NCBI GenBank assembly: GCA_903960915.1 | Contig: CAJCCO010000109.1 | Location: 1-64,000 of the forward strand | Reading direction: 5' to 3' | Source: an uncultured beta proteobacterium | GTDB lineage: Bacteria > Pseudomonadota > Gammaproteobacteria > Burkholderiales > Burkholderiaceae_C | DNA length: 64,000 nt | Part shown: positions 9,718 to 19,538 of the stretch, one piece after another | Numbering within the stretch: the first letter of the stretch is position 1 | Layout of the letters: every line of letters starts with the position of its first letter | The notes under the pieces: model-generated | What the model saw: the letters and a program-made list of their open reading frames with translations, nothing else | Database searches by the model: none | Told to the model about the DNA's origin: nothing | Made by a program: the position numbers and the translations under genes

Positions 9718-10299
9718 TCAGTCGCCCGCTTCACACAGCCAGCGGTACAGGTAATCGGCAAAACTGCGGCGCACGGTCATCTCAAAATGCTCACCGGCTT
9801 GCACGCAAACGATGGTGGCGCCAGCCTTGGCCACATGGGTTTGGGCCACCGAACCCGCCTTGAACACGCTTGGGTGCAGGTCCAGCGGGCAACCGCGTGC
9901 CAGCAAATCAGCGGCAGCAGCGCCTTTGACCTGAAAGGTGGTGTTGCCGTCGCCCACGCGCACGACCGCGTGGTGCATGCCGGCCAGTGCCGTTTGCAGG
10001 GCCGACTCCAGCGCCTCGCCCTGGCCATCGTTGAGCTTGATGAGCCACTCATCCGGCCCCAACCACAGCACCTGGCGTTCGGCATTGGCGTGCACGGTGT
10101 TGGCGCTCAAGGGCAAGTCCAGCCCGATGCAGGCGGCAGCGGCGCTCAGAAAAGCGGCCTGCGAAGGCTCACCCCGCAGATTGATCATCTGGATAAAGGG
10201 GGTTTCTGAAAGGGTGCAGCTGTGGCCGTCCACCGTCAGCACGCGCTGGCCCAGACGGGTGATGCCCGCCAGCGGGCTTTGCAGTTCAATTTCAGACAT
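9718..10299 (-). CDS. soxG: Sarcosine oxidase gamma subunit
   Basis: Starts MSEIELQSPLAG; 'VLWLGPDEWLI', 'LARGCPLDLHPSVF'; start overlaps the 3' end of soxA. Confidence 0.88.
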   Translation of the reverse strand: MSEIELQSPLAGITRLGQRVLTVDGHSCTLSETPFIQMINLRGEPSQAAFLSAAAACIGLDLPLSANTVHANAERQVLWLGPDEWLIKLNDGQGEALESALQTALAGMHHAVVRVGDGNTTFQVKGAAAADLLARGCPLDLHPSVFKAGSVAQTHVAKAGATIVCVQAGEHFEMTVRRSFADYLYRWLCEAGD

Positions 10300-13294
10300 G
10301 GTGACGATCCCCTTTCGGGTCATAAAACACAGGGCTGCACACCGTGGCAGCCACATAACGACCATCGGCCAGGGCGGCATAGACTTTGCCGCCCATACGC
10401 TGCTGGCCCGAACGCACCACCGCCATGGCAATGGAGCGCTTCAAGGTGGGGCTGTAGTAGCTGGAGGTCACGTGCCCCAGCATGGGCACCGGCGGCGGAC
10501 TGGCCTGCGACTGCGCCGTCAATTGCGCGCCTTCGGGCAACACGATCTGCGGCTCGTCGGTGAGCAAGCCCACCAGCTGCTTGCGGTCTGCGCCCGCGGT
10601 GTGGCTGCGGGTGAGCGAGCGGCGGCCCAAAAAGTCTTTGGTCTTGGCCACCATGGCGCTCATGCCCAGGTCGTGCGGGGTGATGGAGCCGTCGGTTTCC
10701 TGGCCCACAATGATGTAGCCTTTTTCGGCCCGCAGCACGTGCATGGACTCGGTGCCGTAGGGCGTGATCTGGTGCTCGGCGCCCGCTTGCATCAAGGCTT
10801 TCCAAACAAACGCGCCGCAGTTGGACGGCACGTTCACTTCCAGCGACAACTCGCCTGAGAAGCTGATGCGCATGATGCGCGCTGCCACGCCGGCCACGGT
10901 GCCCTGGCGGTGCGTCATGAAGGGAAAGGCGGCTGCCGACAGGTCGACATCGGTGCAAACTTTTTCCAGCACGGCGCGGGCCTTGGGGCCAGCCAGCACA
11001 AAGGTGGACCATTGGTCGGTCACGGTGGTCATGAAGACCTTCATGTCGGGCCACTCGGTTTGTACCCAGCGCTCCATCCAGCCCAGCACGCGCGCTGCAC
11101 CACCGGTGGTGGTGGTCATCAAGAAGTGGTTCTCGCCCAGGCGCGCGGTGACGCCGTCGTCAAACACCATGCCGTTTTCGTCGAGCATGAGGCCGTAGCG
11201 GCACTTGCCCGCTTCCAGCTTGAGGAAGGGGTTGGTGTACATCCAGTTGAGCAGCTTGGCCGCGTCTGGGCCTTGAATGTCGATCTTGCCCAGGGTGGAG
11301 GCGTCCATGATGCCTACGCCATGGCGCACGGCCAACACCTCGCGCTCTACCGCCTGGTGCATGTCTTCTTGGCCCTGCGGGAAATACCAGGGCCGCTTCC
11401 ACTGGCCCACGTCTTCAAACAGGCAACTGGCGGCCACATGGTGTTCATGCGGGCTGGTCTTGCGGGCGGGGTCAAACAAATCACCGCGCTCGAGCCCGGC
11501 AAACAAGCCAAAGCTGATGGGCAGGTAGTTGGGGCGGAAGGTGGTGGTGCCCACCTTGTCGATGGGTTTTTTCAAGGCCCGGGCGGCCAGCGCCATGCCG
11601 TTGATATTGCCCAGCTTGCCTTGGTCGGTGCCAAAGCCTAAGGCGGTGTAGCGCTTGATGTGCTCGATGGATTCAAACCCTTCGCGAATGGCCAGCTCTA
11701 TGTCACTGGCCGACACATCGTTTTGGTAGTCCACAAAGGCCTTGGCCCGGCGTGAAACGGGTTCACCGGTTTCGGCAATCCAGAAAGGTTTGATGGGCTC
11801 GGTGACCGGCTCCACCACCTGCAGCGGCAGCGCCGTGGCCGTAAAACCGGTGCGGCTGGCCGCTTGCACAGCGCAGCGACTGGCGTCAGCCAGCGTCTGG
11901 CTCAGCGTCCAGGTGGCGTTGCAGGCCCCCACGCTGACCTGATCGGTCACGGGCTCGCCCGGGGCAAAACACACGGTCTGGTCGTTCCAGCGCACTTTGC
12001 CGCCCGAATGCGAATACAGATGAATAGCCGGGTTCCAGCCGCCGGACATGCCCAGCGCATCGCAGCTGATCTGGCGTTCGCTGCCATTGGCCTGGTCGCC
12101 CACCATCTGGCGCACGGTGATGGCACTGACGCTCAAACTGCCTTTGGCCTCCACCGGCACGTAACCGCGCAAGACCTCAATACCGGCGTCATGTGCTTTT
12201 TGCACCAGGCCGCCCACCACAGACTTGCCAGCGCGCACGTCCACCACGGTGACCTGCGCACCGGTTTGCTTGAGCAGCAAGGCATCGGCGTAAGCGCTGT
12301 CGTTGTTGGTGAGGAGCACGATGCGCTGGCCCACGCGCACGCCGTACAGCTGCGCGTAGTCGGCCATGGCCGAGGACAGCATGACACCGGGCAAATCATT
12401 GTTGCCAAACACCATGGGGCGCTCATGGGCGCCCGTGGCCAGAATCACCTGGTGGGCTCGCACGCGCCACATGCGCTCCCGAAAGCCCTGGCGGTCCTTG
12501 ACGGGTTGGTGGTCGGTCAACGACTCACGGATGGTCAGGAAGTTGTGGTCATGGCAACCAAACACCACACCACGGCGGATGATGCGCACATTGGCCATGC
12601 TGGCGAGCTCACGCTCGGCGCTCTTGACCCAGTCGCTGGCGGACTGGCCGTCTATCTTGCCCTGCAAGCGGTGGGCCGCACCGCCCAGGTGCGCACCGAG
12701 TTCAGCCAGGATGACGCGTGCGCCACTGCGCCCGCTCACCAGCGCGGCGGCCAAACCGGCCACGCCGCCACCGGCAATCAGTACATCGCAATGGACGTTT
12801 TGCTGCACATAACGGTCAGCGTCTTCCACCGCAGGCGCGGCACCCAGGCCACCGGCCTTGCGGATGAAACGCTCATAAAACATCCAGGCCTTGCTGGGCC
12901 ACATGAAGGTTTTGTAATAGAAACCGGCGGGGAACAAAGGCGTACCCCAGCGGTTGATACTGAACAGGTGCTTGAGCGGGCTAGGCCAGGGGTTCACGCT
13001 CTCGCCGTGGAGCGACTCATACAGCTCCACCTCGGGCAACTTGGCGTTGGGAATGGTGTAGGCACCGGTCTCCAGTTGCACCAGGGCCGAGGGCTCTTCA
13101 ATGCCACAACTCACCACGCTGCGCGGGCGGTGGTATTTCCAGGAGCGCGTGAGCGCAGGGTCACCCGCACCCAGCAGGGCCGAGGCCAGGGTGTCGCCGG
13201 CAAAGCCCTTGAACTTGGCGCCGTTAAAAGTAAAACTGACCTGACGGCTGCGATCAATGCGATCGCCTCGGTCGGAAATTCGGGTAGCGCTCAC
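10292..13294 (-). CDS. soxA: Sarcosine oxidase alpha subunit
   Basis: ~1000 aa, 'FTFNGAKFKGFAGDTLASALLGAG', 'DVLIAGGGVAGLAAALVSGRSGARVIL', C-terminal GcvT-like aminomethyltransferase domain. Confidence 0.96.
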   Translation of the reverse strand: MSATRISDRGDRIDRSRQVSFTFNGAKFKGFAGDTLASALLGAGDPALTRSWKYHRPRSVVSCGIEEPSALVQLETGAYTIPNAKLPEVELYESLHGESVNPWPSPLKHLFSINRWGTPLFPAGFYYKTFMWPSKAWMFYERFIRKAGGLGAAPAVEDADRYVQQNVHCDVLIAGGGVAGLAAALVSGRSGARVILAELGAHLGGAAHRLQGKIDGQSASDWVKSAERELASMANVRIIRRGVVFGCHDHNFLTIRESLTDHQPVKDRQGFRERMWRVRAHQVILATGAHERPMVFGNNDLPGVMLSSAMADYAQLYGVRVGQRIVLLTNNDSAYADALLLKQTGAQVTVVDVRAGKSVVGGLVQKAHDAGIEVLRGYVPVEAKGSLSVSAITVRQMVGDQANGSERQISCDALGMSGGWNPAIHLYSHSGGKVRWNDQTVCFAPGEPVTDQVSVGACNATWTLSQTLADASRCAVQAASRTGFTATALPLQVVEPVTEPIKPFWIAETGEPVSRRAKAFVDYQNDVSASDIELAIREGFESIEHIKRYTALGFGTDQGKLGNINGMALAARALKKPIDKVGTTTFRPNYLPISFGLFAGLERGDLFDPARKTSPHEHHVAASCLFEDVGQWKRPWYFPQGQEDMHQAVEREVLAVRHGVGIMDASTLGKIDIQGPDAAKLLNWMYTNPFLKLEAGKCRYGLMLDENGMVFDDGVTARLGENHFLMTTTTGGAARVLGWMERWVQTEWPDMKVFMTTVTDQWSTFVLAGPKARAVLEKVCTDVDLSAAAFPFMTHRQGTVAGVAARIMRISFSGELSLEVNVPSNCGAFVWKALMQAGAEHQITPYGTESMHVLRAEKGYIIVGQETDGSITPHDLGMSAMVAKTKDFLGRRSLTRSHTAGADRKQLVGLLTDEPQIVLPEGAQLTAQSQASPPPVPMLGHVTSSYYSPTLKRSIAMAVVRSGQQRMGGKVYAALADGRYVAATVCSPVFYDPKGDRHHV

Positions 13295-13587
13295 TCAACA
13301 CCTCCGGAAACTTGTGGCGTGTCGGGGTTCTCCCCCGGCTTGTAAAACTTGGTGAACGCGTAGCTCACGGTGTGGCGCTCGGCATTGAACCAACGCCGGC
13401 AGCCTTGCGCGTGCAGCCACTGCTCGCGGTGCAGGCCCTTGGGGTTTTTACGCATGAAGAGGTAGTCGGCCCACTCGGCGTCGGTCAGGGCATCGGTGTC
13501 GAGCGGGCGGGCGATATGCGCCTCACCGCCACAGCTGAATTCACTTTCGGCGCGGGGACCGCACCAGGGGCAGGTAATTTTTAGCAT
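13291..13587 (-). CDS. soxD: Sarcosine oxidase delta subunit
   Basis: 'MLKITCPWCGPRAESEFSCGGEAHIARP', 'RKNPKGLHREQWLHAQGCRRWFN'. Confidence 0.96.
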   Translation of the reverse strand: MLKITCPWCGPRAESEFSCGGEAHIARPLDTDALTDAEWADYLFMRKNPKGLHREQWLHAQGCRRWFNAERHTVSYAFTKFYKPGENPDTPQVSGGVE

Positions 13588-13611
13588 CTTGAAGGTTCTC
13601 TTGGATCGCGT

Positions 13612-14862
13612 TCAGTGCGCAACGCCGGCCGCGCCGTGTTCGTCAATCAGGTGGCCGGAGGTGAAGCGGTTCAGGTCAAACGCCGCGTTCAGTGCATGGG
13701 GCCGGTCTTGCGCCATGGTGTGCGCCATGACCCAGCCCGAGCCGGGCGTGGCCTTGAAGCCACCCGTGCCCCAGCCGCAGTTGAAGTACAGGCCCTTGAT
13801 ATGCGTCTTGGAGATGATGGGGCAGGCGTCGGGCGCCACGTCCACAATGCCGCCCCACTGGCGGTTCATGCGCACCCGGCGGAAGATGGGGAACAGCTCG
13901 CAAATGGCTTGCAGCGTGTGCTCAATCACCGGGAACGAGCCGCGCTGGCCGTAGCCCACATACGAGTCAATGCCCGCACCAATCACCAGGTCGCCCTTGT
14001 CAGACTGGCTGGCATAGGCGTGAATGGCGTTGGACATGACCACGGTGTGCAAAATAGGTTTCATGGGTTCAGACACCAGCGCTTGCAGCGGATGACTCTC
14101 CAGCGGCAGGCGAATGCCCGCCATGTCCGCAATCACGGTGCTGTGGCCGGCCGCGACCACACCAATCTTCTTGCTCTTGATGACGCCGCGGGTGGTCTCA
14201 ATCCCCACCACCTGGTCGCCGTCGCGCTGCACGCCAATCACTTCGCAGTTCTGGATGATGTCCACGCCCAGCCGATCGGCGGCGCGGGCAAAGCCCCAGG
14301 CAATCGCGTCGTGGCGCGCCACACCGGCGCGCGGCTGGAACGACGCGCCCATGACCGGATAGCGCAAGCTGTTGCTGGTGTTCATGATGGGCACCATGGC
14401 CTTGATTTCTTCGGGGCTGAGCACCACGCCGTCCACACCGTTCAAGCGGTTGGCATTCACGCGGCGGTGAATGTCGCGCATGTCTTGCAGCGAGTGGCCC
14501 ACGTTCATCACGCCACGCTGGCTGAACATGGTGTTGTAGTTGAGGTCTTGCGACAGGCCTTCCCACAACTGCAGCGCCTTTTCATACAAATGCGTGGCGT
14601 CGTCCCACAGGTAGTTGGAGCGCACGATGGTGGTGTTGCGCGCGGTGTTACCGCCGCCCAGCCAGCCGCGCTCGACCACCGCAATATTGCGCATGCCGTG
14701 CTCTTTGGCCAGGTAATAGGCCGTGGCCAAGCCGTGGCCGCCACCACCTACGATGATGGCGTCGTAACTGGCCTTGGGTTCAGGACTGCGCCACTGCTTT
14801 TGCCAGTTCTCGTGGTAAGACATGGCATTGCGGGCGAGGGAAAAAATTGAAAAATGGCTCAT
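13612..14862 (-). CDS. soxB: Sarcosine oxidase beta subunit
   Basis: '[52 protein letters not shown]'. Confidence 0.97.
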   Translation of the reverse strand: MSHFSIFSLARNAMSYHENWQKQWRSPEPKASYDAIIVGGGGHGLATAYYLAKEHGMRNIAVVERGWLGGGNTARNTTIVRSNYLWDDATHLYEKALQLWEGLSQDLNYNTMFSQRGVMNVGHSLQDMRDIHRRVNANRLNGVDGVVLSPEEIKAMVPIMNTSNSLRYPVMGASFQPRAGVARHDAIAWGFARAADRLGVDIIQNCEVIGVQRDGDQVVGIETTRGVIKSKKIGVVAAGHSTVIADMAGIRLPLESHPLQALVSEPMKPILHTVVMSNAIHAYASQSDKGDLVIGAGIDSYVGYGQRGSFPVIEHTLQAICELFPIFRRVRMNRQWGGIVDVAPDACPIISKTHIKGLYFNCGWGTGGFKATPGSGWVMAHTMAQDRPHALNAAFDLNRFTSGHLIDEHGAAGVAH

Positions 14863-14952
14863 AAATATCTCGGTTCATCCGTTCCCCGCCTACTCAGGCA
14901 GGCTTGAGGCTTGCCCATGGCGGACAGCATGCGGCGGAGGTGTTCCACAGGT

Positions 14953-16356
14953 TTAGCATTCGATCACGTTGACGGCCAGGCCACCGCGGCTGGTTTCCTT
15001 GTATTTTGTCATCATGTCCCGGCCGGTATCGCGCATGGTCTTGATGACCTGGTCGAGCGAAACAAAGTGCGTGCCGTCGCCGCGCAGTGCCATGCGCGCC
15101 GCATTGAGCGCTTTGACCGAACCCATGGCGTTACGCTCGATGCACGGAATTTGCACCCGCCCACCCACCGGGTCGCAGGTCAGTCCCAGGTTGTGCTCCA
15201 TGCCAATTTCGGCGGCGTTTTCGACTTGCATCGGGGTGCCGCCCGTGACAGCAGCCAAACCGGCAGCCGCCATGGAGCAGGCCACACCGACCTCCCCCTG
15301 GCAGCCCACTTCAGCGCCGCTAATCGACGCATTTTCCTTGTACAACAAGCCAATCGCGCCTGCGGTCAGCAAAAAGTCGCGGATGCCATCCTGGTTGGCA
15401 CCGGCACAAAACCGGTCGTAGTAATGCATGACGGAAGGCACTATGCCAGCGGCCCCGTTGGTGGGCGCGGTGACCACACGGCCTCCGGCGGCGTTTTCTT
15501 CATTCACCGCCATGGCGTAGACGTTGACAAAGTCCAGGGTGGTGAGTTGGTCTTTGATGGCCTGCTCCGGGCGGCTGCTTAAGGAGCGGTGCAACTCGGC
15601 GGCACGGCGCTTGACCAACAAGTTGCCGGGCAGATGGCCTTCGGTGCGGATGCCGCGGTCCACGCAGGCTTTCATGGCGTCCCAGATGCGGTCCAGCCCG
15701 GCGTTGAGCTCAGCATCGGTGCGCCAGGACAGCTCGTTGGCGCGCATCACCTGGGCAATGGACAGGCCGCTGCCCGCACAGATGGCCAGCAAAGCATCGC
15801 CACTGGAAAAGGGAAACCGAACCTTGGTCGGGTCGGGCACGATGCGCGGCACCTCACCGGTGCTGGCGTTTTGGGCGTCTGCCACCTCCTGCGACACCAC
15901 AAAGCCACCGCCTACCGAAAAATAGCGCCGCTCCTGAATCAGCGTGCCAGCCGCGTCGAAGGCCATGAATTTGACCCCGTTGGGATGGTAAGACAAGGTC
16001 TCGCGGCGCAGGAAAAGAAGGTCCGTCTTTTCGGCGAAGGCGATGTCTTTTTGGCTATTCACCCGCAGTGTTTTGGCGGCGCGCATGGCCTTCAGGCGCC
16101 CGGTGATGGTGTCTGGGTCAATGGTGTCAGGCTGTGCGCCCTCCAGACCCAGCATCACCGCCGTGTCGGTGCCATGGCCTTTGCCCGTGGCACCCAGCGA
16201 GCCATAAAGACGCACTTCAATCCGCTCGGTTTGCGCCAACTGCCCATCGGCCTGGAGCGCCGCAGCAAACATGGCAGCGGCTTTCATGGGGCCCACCGTA
16301 TGCGAGGAAGAGGGGCCAATGCCAATCTTGAACAAATCAAAAACACTCAGTGCCAT
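14953..16356 (-). CDS. sdaA: L-serine ammonia-lyase (L-serine dehydratase, Fe-S type)
   Basis: '[24 protein letters not shown]', '[17 protein letters not shown]', '[17 protein letters not shown]'; start assigned at the internal MALSVFDLF. Confidence 0.96.
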   Translation of the reverse strand: MALSVFDLFKIGIGPSSSHTVGPMKAAAMFAAALQADGQLAQTERIEVRLYGSLGATGKGHGTDTAVMLGLEGAQPDTIDPDTITGRLKAMRAAKTLRVNSQKDIAFAEKTDLLFLRRETLSYHPNGVKFMAFDAAGTLIQERRYFSVGGGFVVSQEVADAQNASTGEVPRIVPDPTKVRFPFSSGDALLAICAGSGLSIAQVMRANELSWRTDAELNAGLDRIWDAMKACVDRGIRTEGHLPGNLLVKRRAAELHRSLSSRPEQAIKDQLTTLDFVNVYAMAVNEENAAGGRVVTAPTNGAAGIVPSVMHYYDRFCAGANQDGIRDFLLTAGAIGLLYKENASISGAEVGCQGEVGVACSMAAAGLAAVTGGTPMQVENAAEIGMEHNLGLTCDPVGGRVQIPCIERNAMGSVKALNAARMALRGDGTHFVSLDQVIKTMRDTGRDMMTKYKETSRGGLAVNVIEC

Positions 16357-16456
16357 GCTTAACTTTCTAGTTTTGACCTGCCGGGAATGCAGCCGGACTG
16401 CGGCAAAGGGTTGCCTGGGTTCGGCGCCACCCCGCTGCCATAGGTACATTGGAGGT

Positions 16457-16511
16457 ACGTTATCGGTGCGTTGTCGGTGCGTAATCGGTGCTTAATAGAT
16501 GCTTGTACTGG
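16457..16511. repeat. Short tandem array of ~11-nt units upstream of sdaA
   Basis: acgttatcggt / gcgttgtcggt / gcgtaatcggt / gcttaatagat / gcttgtactgg, period exactly 11 nt with decaying identity. Confidence 0.65.
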
Positions 16512-16629
16512 CTGTACCAAGTGCCTTGGATTGTGGAGAGTTGCAGGGCTTTCAGTGTCCGCTTTACGACATAGAGACAGTCTTATGCGACAAAGCAGCC
16601 TGCCGCGCGCTCTGAAGGCGGTATGGGCT

Positions 16630-17571
16630 TCAGGCAGGGACCGGCGCCTGATACGCTTTTGGCAGGCTTTCTACGCTCTCTCCCGTTTTCACCCCAGCCA
16701 ACTTGCCCAACTTGCCCAGCTTATCCGCCTGGCGCTTGGCCGCGTGCACCGTGTTGTAAACCAGCATGGTGACGGTCATGGGGCCCACGCCGCCCGGTAC
16801 CGGGGTGATGTACGAGGCTTTTTGGCGCACGCCTTCAAAATCGACGTCGCCCACCAAGCGGCCATCTGGCAGGCGGTTGATACCCACGTCAATCACCACC
16901 GCGCCGGTACGCACCATTTCCTTTGTAATGAGGTTGGGCCGGCCAGCAGCCACCACCAGAATGTCCGCCAGAATGGTGAACTGGGCCAGGTCACGCGTCT
17001 TGGCGTGGCAAATACACACGGTGGCGTCTTGCTGCATCAGCATCAGCGCCATGGGCTTGCCCACAATGTTGCTGGCGCCCACCACCACCACGTTTTGCCC
17101 CTCGATACGAATGTTCTCGAACTCCAGCATTTTTTGCACCCCAAACGGGGTACAAGGCGGAAATACGGTGTCGCCCAGCACCAGGCCACCCACGTTGTAG
17201 AGGTGAAAACCGTCCACATCCTTGTCAATGGAGATGGCGCCCAGCACCCGGCGCACATCAAAATGCTTGGGCAGCGGCAGCTGCACCAAAATGCCGTGCA
17301 CCGTGGGGTCGGCGTTCAGGCGCTCAATTTCTGCTTCTACAACGGCGCCTTCCACCCCGGCCTCAAAGGCGTACACCGTAGAGCTCAGGCCCACCTCCGA
17401 GCAGGCCTTGATCTTGTTGGCCACATAGACTTTGGAGGCCGGGTCGTTGCCCACAATGATCACCGCCAGGCCTGGCGTGACGCCCCCGGCCTTGAGTGAA
17501 TCGCTGATGTCACGGCACTGCGCCCTGACCTGACGGGCCACGGCATGGCCATCGATAATTTTTGCAACCAT
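16630..17571 (-). CDS. folD: Bifunctional methylenetetrahydrofolate dehydrogenase/methenyltetrahydrofolate cyclohydrolase
   Basis: 'VGNDPASKVYVANKIKACSEVG', 'DVDGFHLYNVGGLVLG', 'VVVGASNIVGKPMALMLM', 'TPVPGGVGPMTVTML'. Confidence 0.96.
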   Translation of the reverse strand: MVAKIIDGHAVARQVRAQCRDISDSLKAGGVTPGLAVIIVGNDPASKVYVANKIKACSEVGLSSTVYAFEAGVEGAVVEAEIERLNADPTVHGILVQLPLPKHFDVRRVLGAISIDKDVDGFHLYNVGGLVLGDTVFPPCTPFGVQKMLEFENIRIEGQNVVVVGASNIVGKPMALMLMQQDATVCICHAKTRDLAQFTILADILVVAAGRPNLITKEMVRTGAVVIDVGINRLPDGRLVGDVDFEGVRQKASYITPVPGGVGPMTVTMLVYNTVHAAKRQADKLGKLGKLAGVKTGESVESLPKAYQAPVPA

Positions 17572-17856
17572 GGGGGTCCTGAAATGTGGGGGCTGTTGGC
17601 GCACTTTTGCGCCGAGCGAATGCTATGCCCCGGCGCTGCAGGGCAGGACCGCAGCACACGACTACGACCATTCCGCTTGCGACAAGCGCTCTGGGCCGAC
17701 AAGCAGCCGGCGCCGCGCCTGCAGCATGGTGTCTGGGGGATGACGTTGGGTAACAAGCGCGGGTCGCTTGCTGACTACCCGAGAGCCTGTGGCTTCACCA
17801 TACTGCAGCCTATACGGGGTTGATTCGTAACCCCCAGCACGATCTGGAGTCAAGTT

Positions 17857-19452
17857 ATGAATGAGGCACTCACCCAAGTAGAAAACCCAGCAGAACAGGC
17901 ACCGCGCACCGGTCGCCGTGCTGGTGGTGGACGCGAGGCCAAGCGCGCCGCCCGCACTGCGCGCAGCGGCCAGTCCGTGCCTTACATCACCCGCAAAATT
18001 CCCTACTTTGAAGTGCTGGACGAAGAGGGTCTGCAAATCATCGAGCGCAACGCTGACACCATTCTGGAAGAAGTCGGTATCGACTTCCGCGACGATGCCG
18101 AGGCGCTGGACATCCTGCGCGCAGCGGGTGCCGACGTCAAAGGTGAGCGCGTTCGTTTCCCTCGCGGTTTGTGCCGCCAGTTGGTTCAGGCCACCGCCCC
18201 GCGTGAATTCACCCAGCATGCCCGCAACCCGGCGCACAACGTGGTCATTGGTGGCAAGAACACCGTGTTTGCCCCCGCTTACGGCTCGCCGTTTGTGCGC
18301 GACCTGGACAAGGGCCGCCGCTACGCCACCATTGAAGACTTTCAAAACTTCGTGAAGCTGGCTTACACGGCCCAGTCGCTGCACCATTCGGGCGGCACTA
18401 TTTGCGAGCCGGTTGACCTGCCAGTGAACAAACGCCACTTCGACATGGTGTATGCGCACATGAAATACAGCGACAAGCCCTTCATGGGCTCAGTCACCCA
18501 CCCCGACCGCGCCAAAGACACGGTAGAGATGACCAAGTTGCTGTTTGGCGACAACTACATGGACCCGTTGACCGGTCGCCCCAAGACCTGCGTCATCAAC
18601 CTGATCAACGCCAACTCGCCGATGACTTTCGACGAGACCATGCTGGGTGCCGCCAAGGTGTACGCCCGGGCCAACCAGGCCACCATCATCACGCCGTTCA
18701 TTCTGGCGGGTGCCATGTCGCCGGTCACCGTAGCCGGTACCGCCGCTCAAACCCTGGCTGAAGCGCTGGCTGGCATGGCGTTTGTGCAGCTGGTCAACCC
18801 CGGTGCGCCGGTGGTCATGGGCAGCTTTGCCTCCTCCATTTCCATGCAGTCTGGCGCGCCCACCTTTGGCACACCCGAGCCTGCGCTGGTCTTGTACGTG
18901 ATGGCTGCGCTGGCCCGCCGTCTGGGCGTGCCCTTCCGCTCCGGTGGCGGCTTGTGCGGCTCCAAAATTTCTGATGCCCAAGCGGCCTCCGAGTCGGCCA
19001 ACACCATGTTGCCCACCTGCTTGGGTGGCGTTAATTTTGTGTTGCACACCGCAGGTTGGCTCGAAGGCGGTTTGTCCATGGGCTATGAAAAGTTCATCAT
19101 GGACGTCGACCAGGCCGGCATGATGCACACCCTGCTCGCAGGCGTAGACATGAGCGAGAACGGTCAGGCCATGGACGCCATCCGCGAAGTCGGCCCCGGC
19201 AAGCACTTTCTGGGTTGCGCCCACACCCAGGCCAACTTCGAGAGTGCGTTCTACCGCTCCCCGATTACCGACAACAACAGCTATGAACAGTGGGAAGCCG
19301 AAGGCGCCCGCGACCTCACCTCACGCGCCAACGCCATGTGGAAGAAGCAGCTCTCCGAATACGAAGCACCGGCCATGGATGTCGCCACCGACGAGGCGAT
19401 TCTTGACTATGTGAGCCGGCGCAAGTCCTCGTTCCCTGACTCCAACGTCTGA
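17857..19452 (+). CDS. Trimethylamine methyltransferase (MttB) superfamily protein, non-pyrrolysine type
   Basis: 'VRDLDKGRRYATIEDFQNFVKLAYTAQSLHHSGGTICEPVDLPVNKRHFDMVYAHMKYSDKPFMGSV', 'GGGLCGSKISDAQAASESANTML'; 531-aa ORF with no in-frame amber codon. Confidence 0.92.
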   Translation: MNEALTQVENPAEQAPRTGRRAGGGREAKRAARTARSGQSVPYITRKIPYFEVLDEEGLQIIERNADTILEEVGIDFRDDAEALDILRAAGADVKGERVRFPRGLCRQLVQATAPREFTQHARNPAHNVVIGGKNTVFAPAYGSPFVRDLDKGRRYATIEDFQNFVKLAYTAQSLHHSGGTICEPVDLPVNKRHFDMVYAHMKYSDKPFMGSVTHPDRAKDTVEMTKLLFGDNYMDPLTGRPKTCVINLINANSPMTFDETMLGAAKVYARANQATIITPFILAGAMSPVTVAGTAAQTLAEALAGMAFVQLVNPGAPVVMGSFASSISMQSGAPTFGTPEPALVLYVMAALARRLGVPFRSGGGLCGSKISDAQAASESANTMLPTCLGGVNFVLHTAGWLEGGLSMGYEKFIMDVDQAGMMHTLLAGVDMSENGQAMDAIREVGPGKHFLGCAHTQANFESAFYRSPITDNNSYEQWEAEGARDLTSRANAMWKKQLSEYEAPAMDVATDEAILDYVSRRKSSFPDSNV

Positions 19453-19466
19453 ACGCACACACCCAC

Positions 19467-19498
19467 AAAAAAGCCCTGTACGAACAGGGCTTTTTTTT
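19467..19498. terminator. Rho-independent terminator, probably bidirectional
   Basis: aaaaaagccctgt-acga-acagggctttttttt between convergent mttB-like and ABC ATPase genes. Confidence 0.9.
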
Positions 19499-19538
19499 GC
19501 CTTGACTCGTTGAGAGCCAAGGCCGGAGTGCAGCGCCT

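Noticed and set aside
8563-10209. 548-aa + strand ORF opposite hyuA/soxG
   Set aside because: Antisense mirror ORF in a GC-rich gene; His/Gln/Ala/Gly-rich low-information translation, while the minus strand encodes clear HyuA and SoxG.
11864-13345. 493-aa + strand ORF opposite soxA
   Set aside because: Antisense shadow of a confidently assigned SoxA; no domain motifs.
13615-14850. 411-aa + strand ORF opposite soxB
   Set aside because: Same antisense artefact; SoxB on the minus strand is unambiguous.
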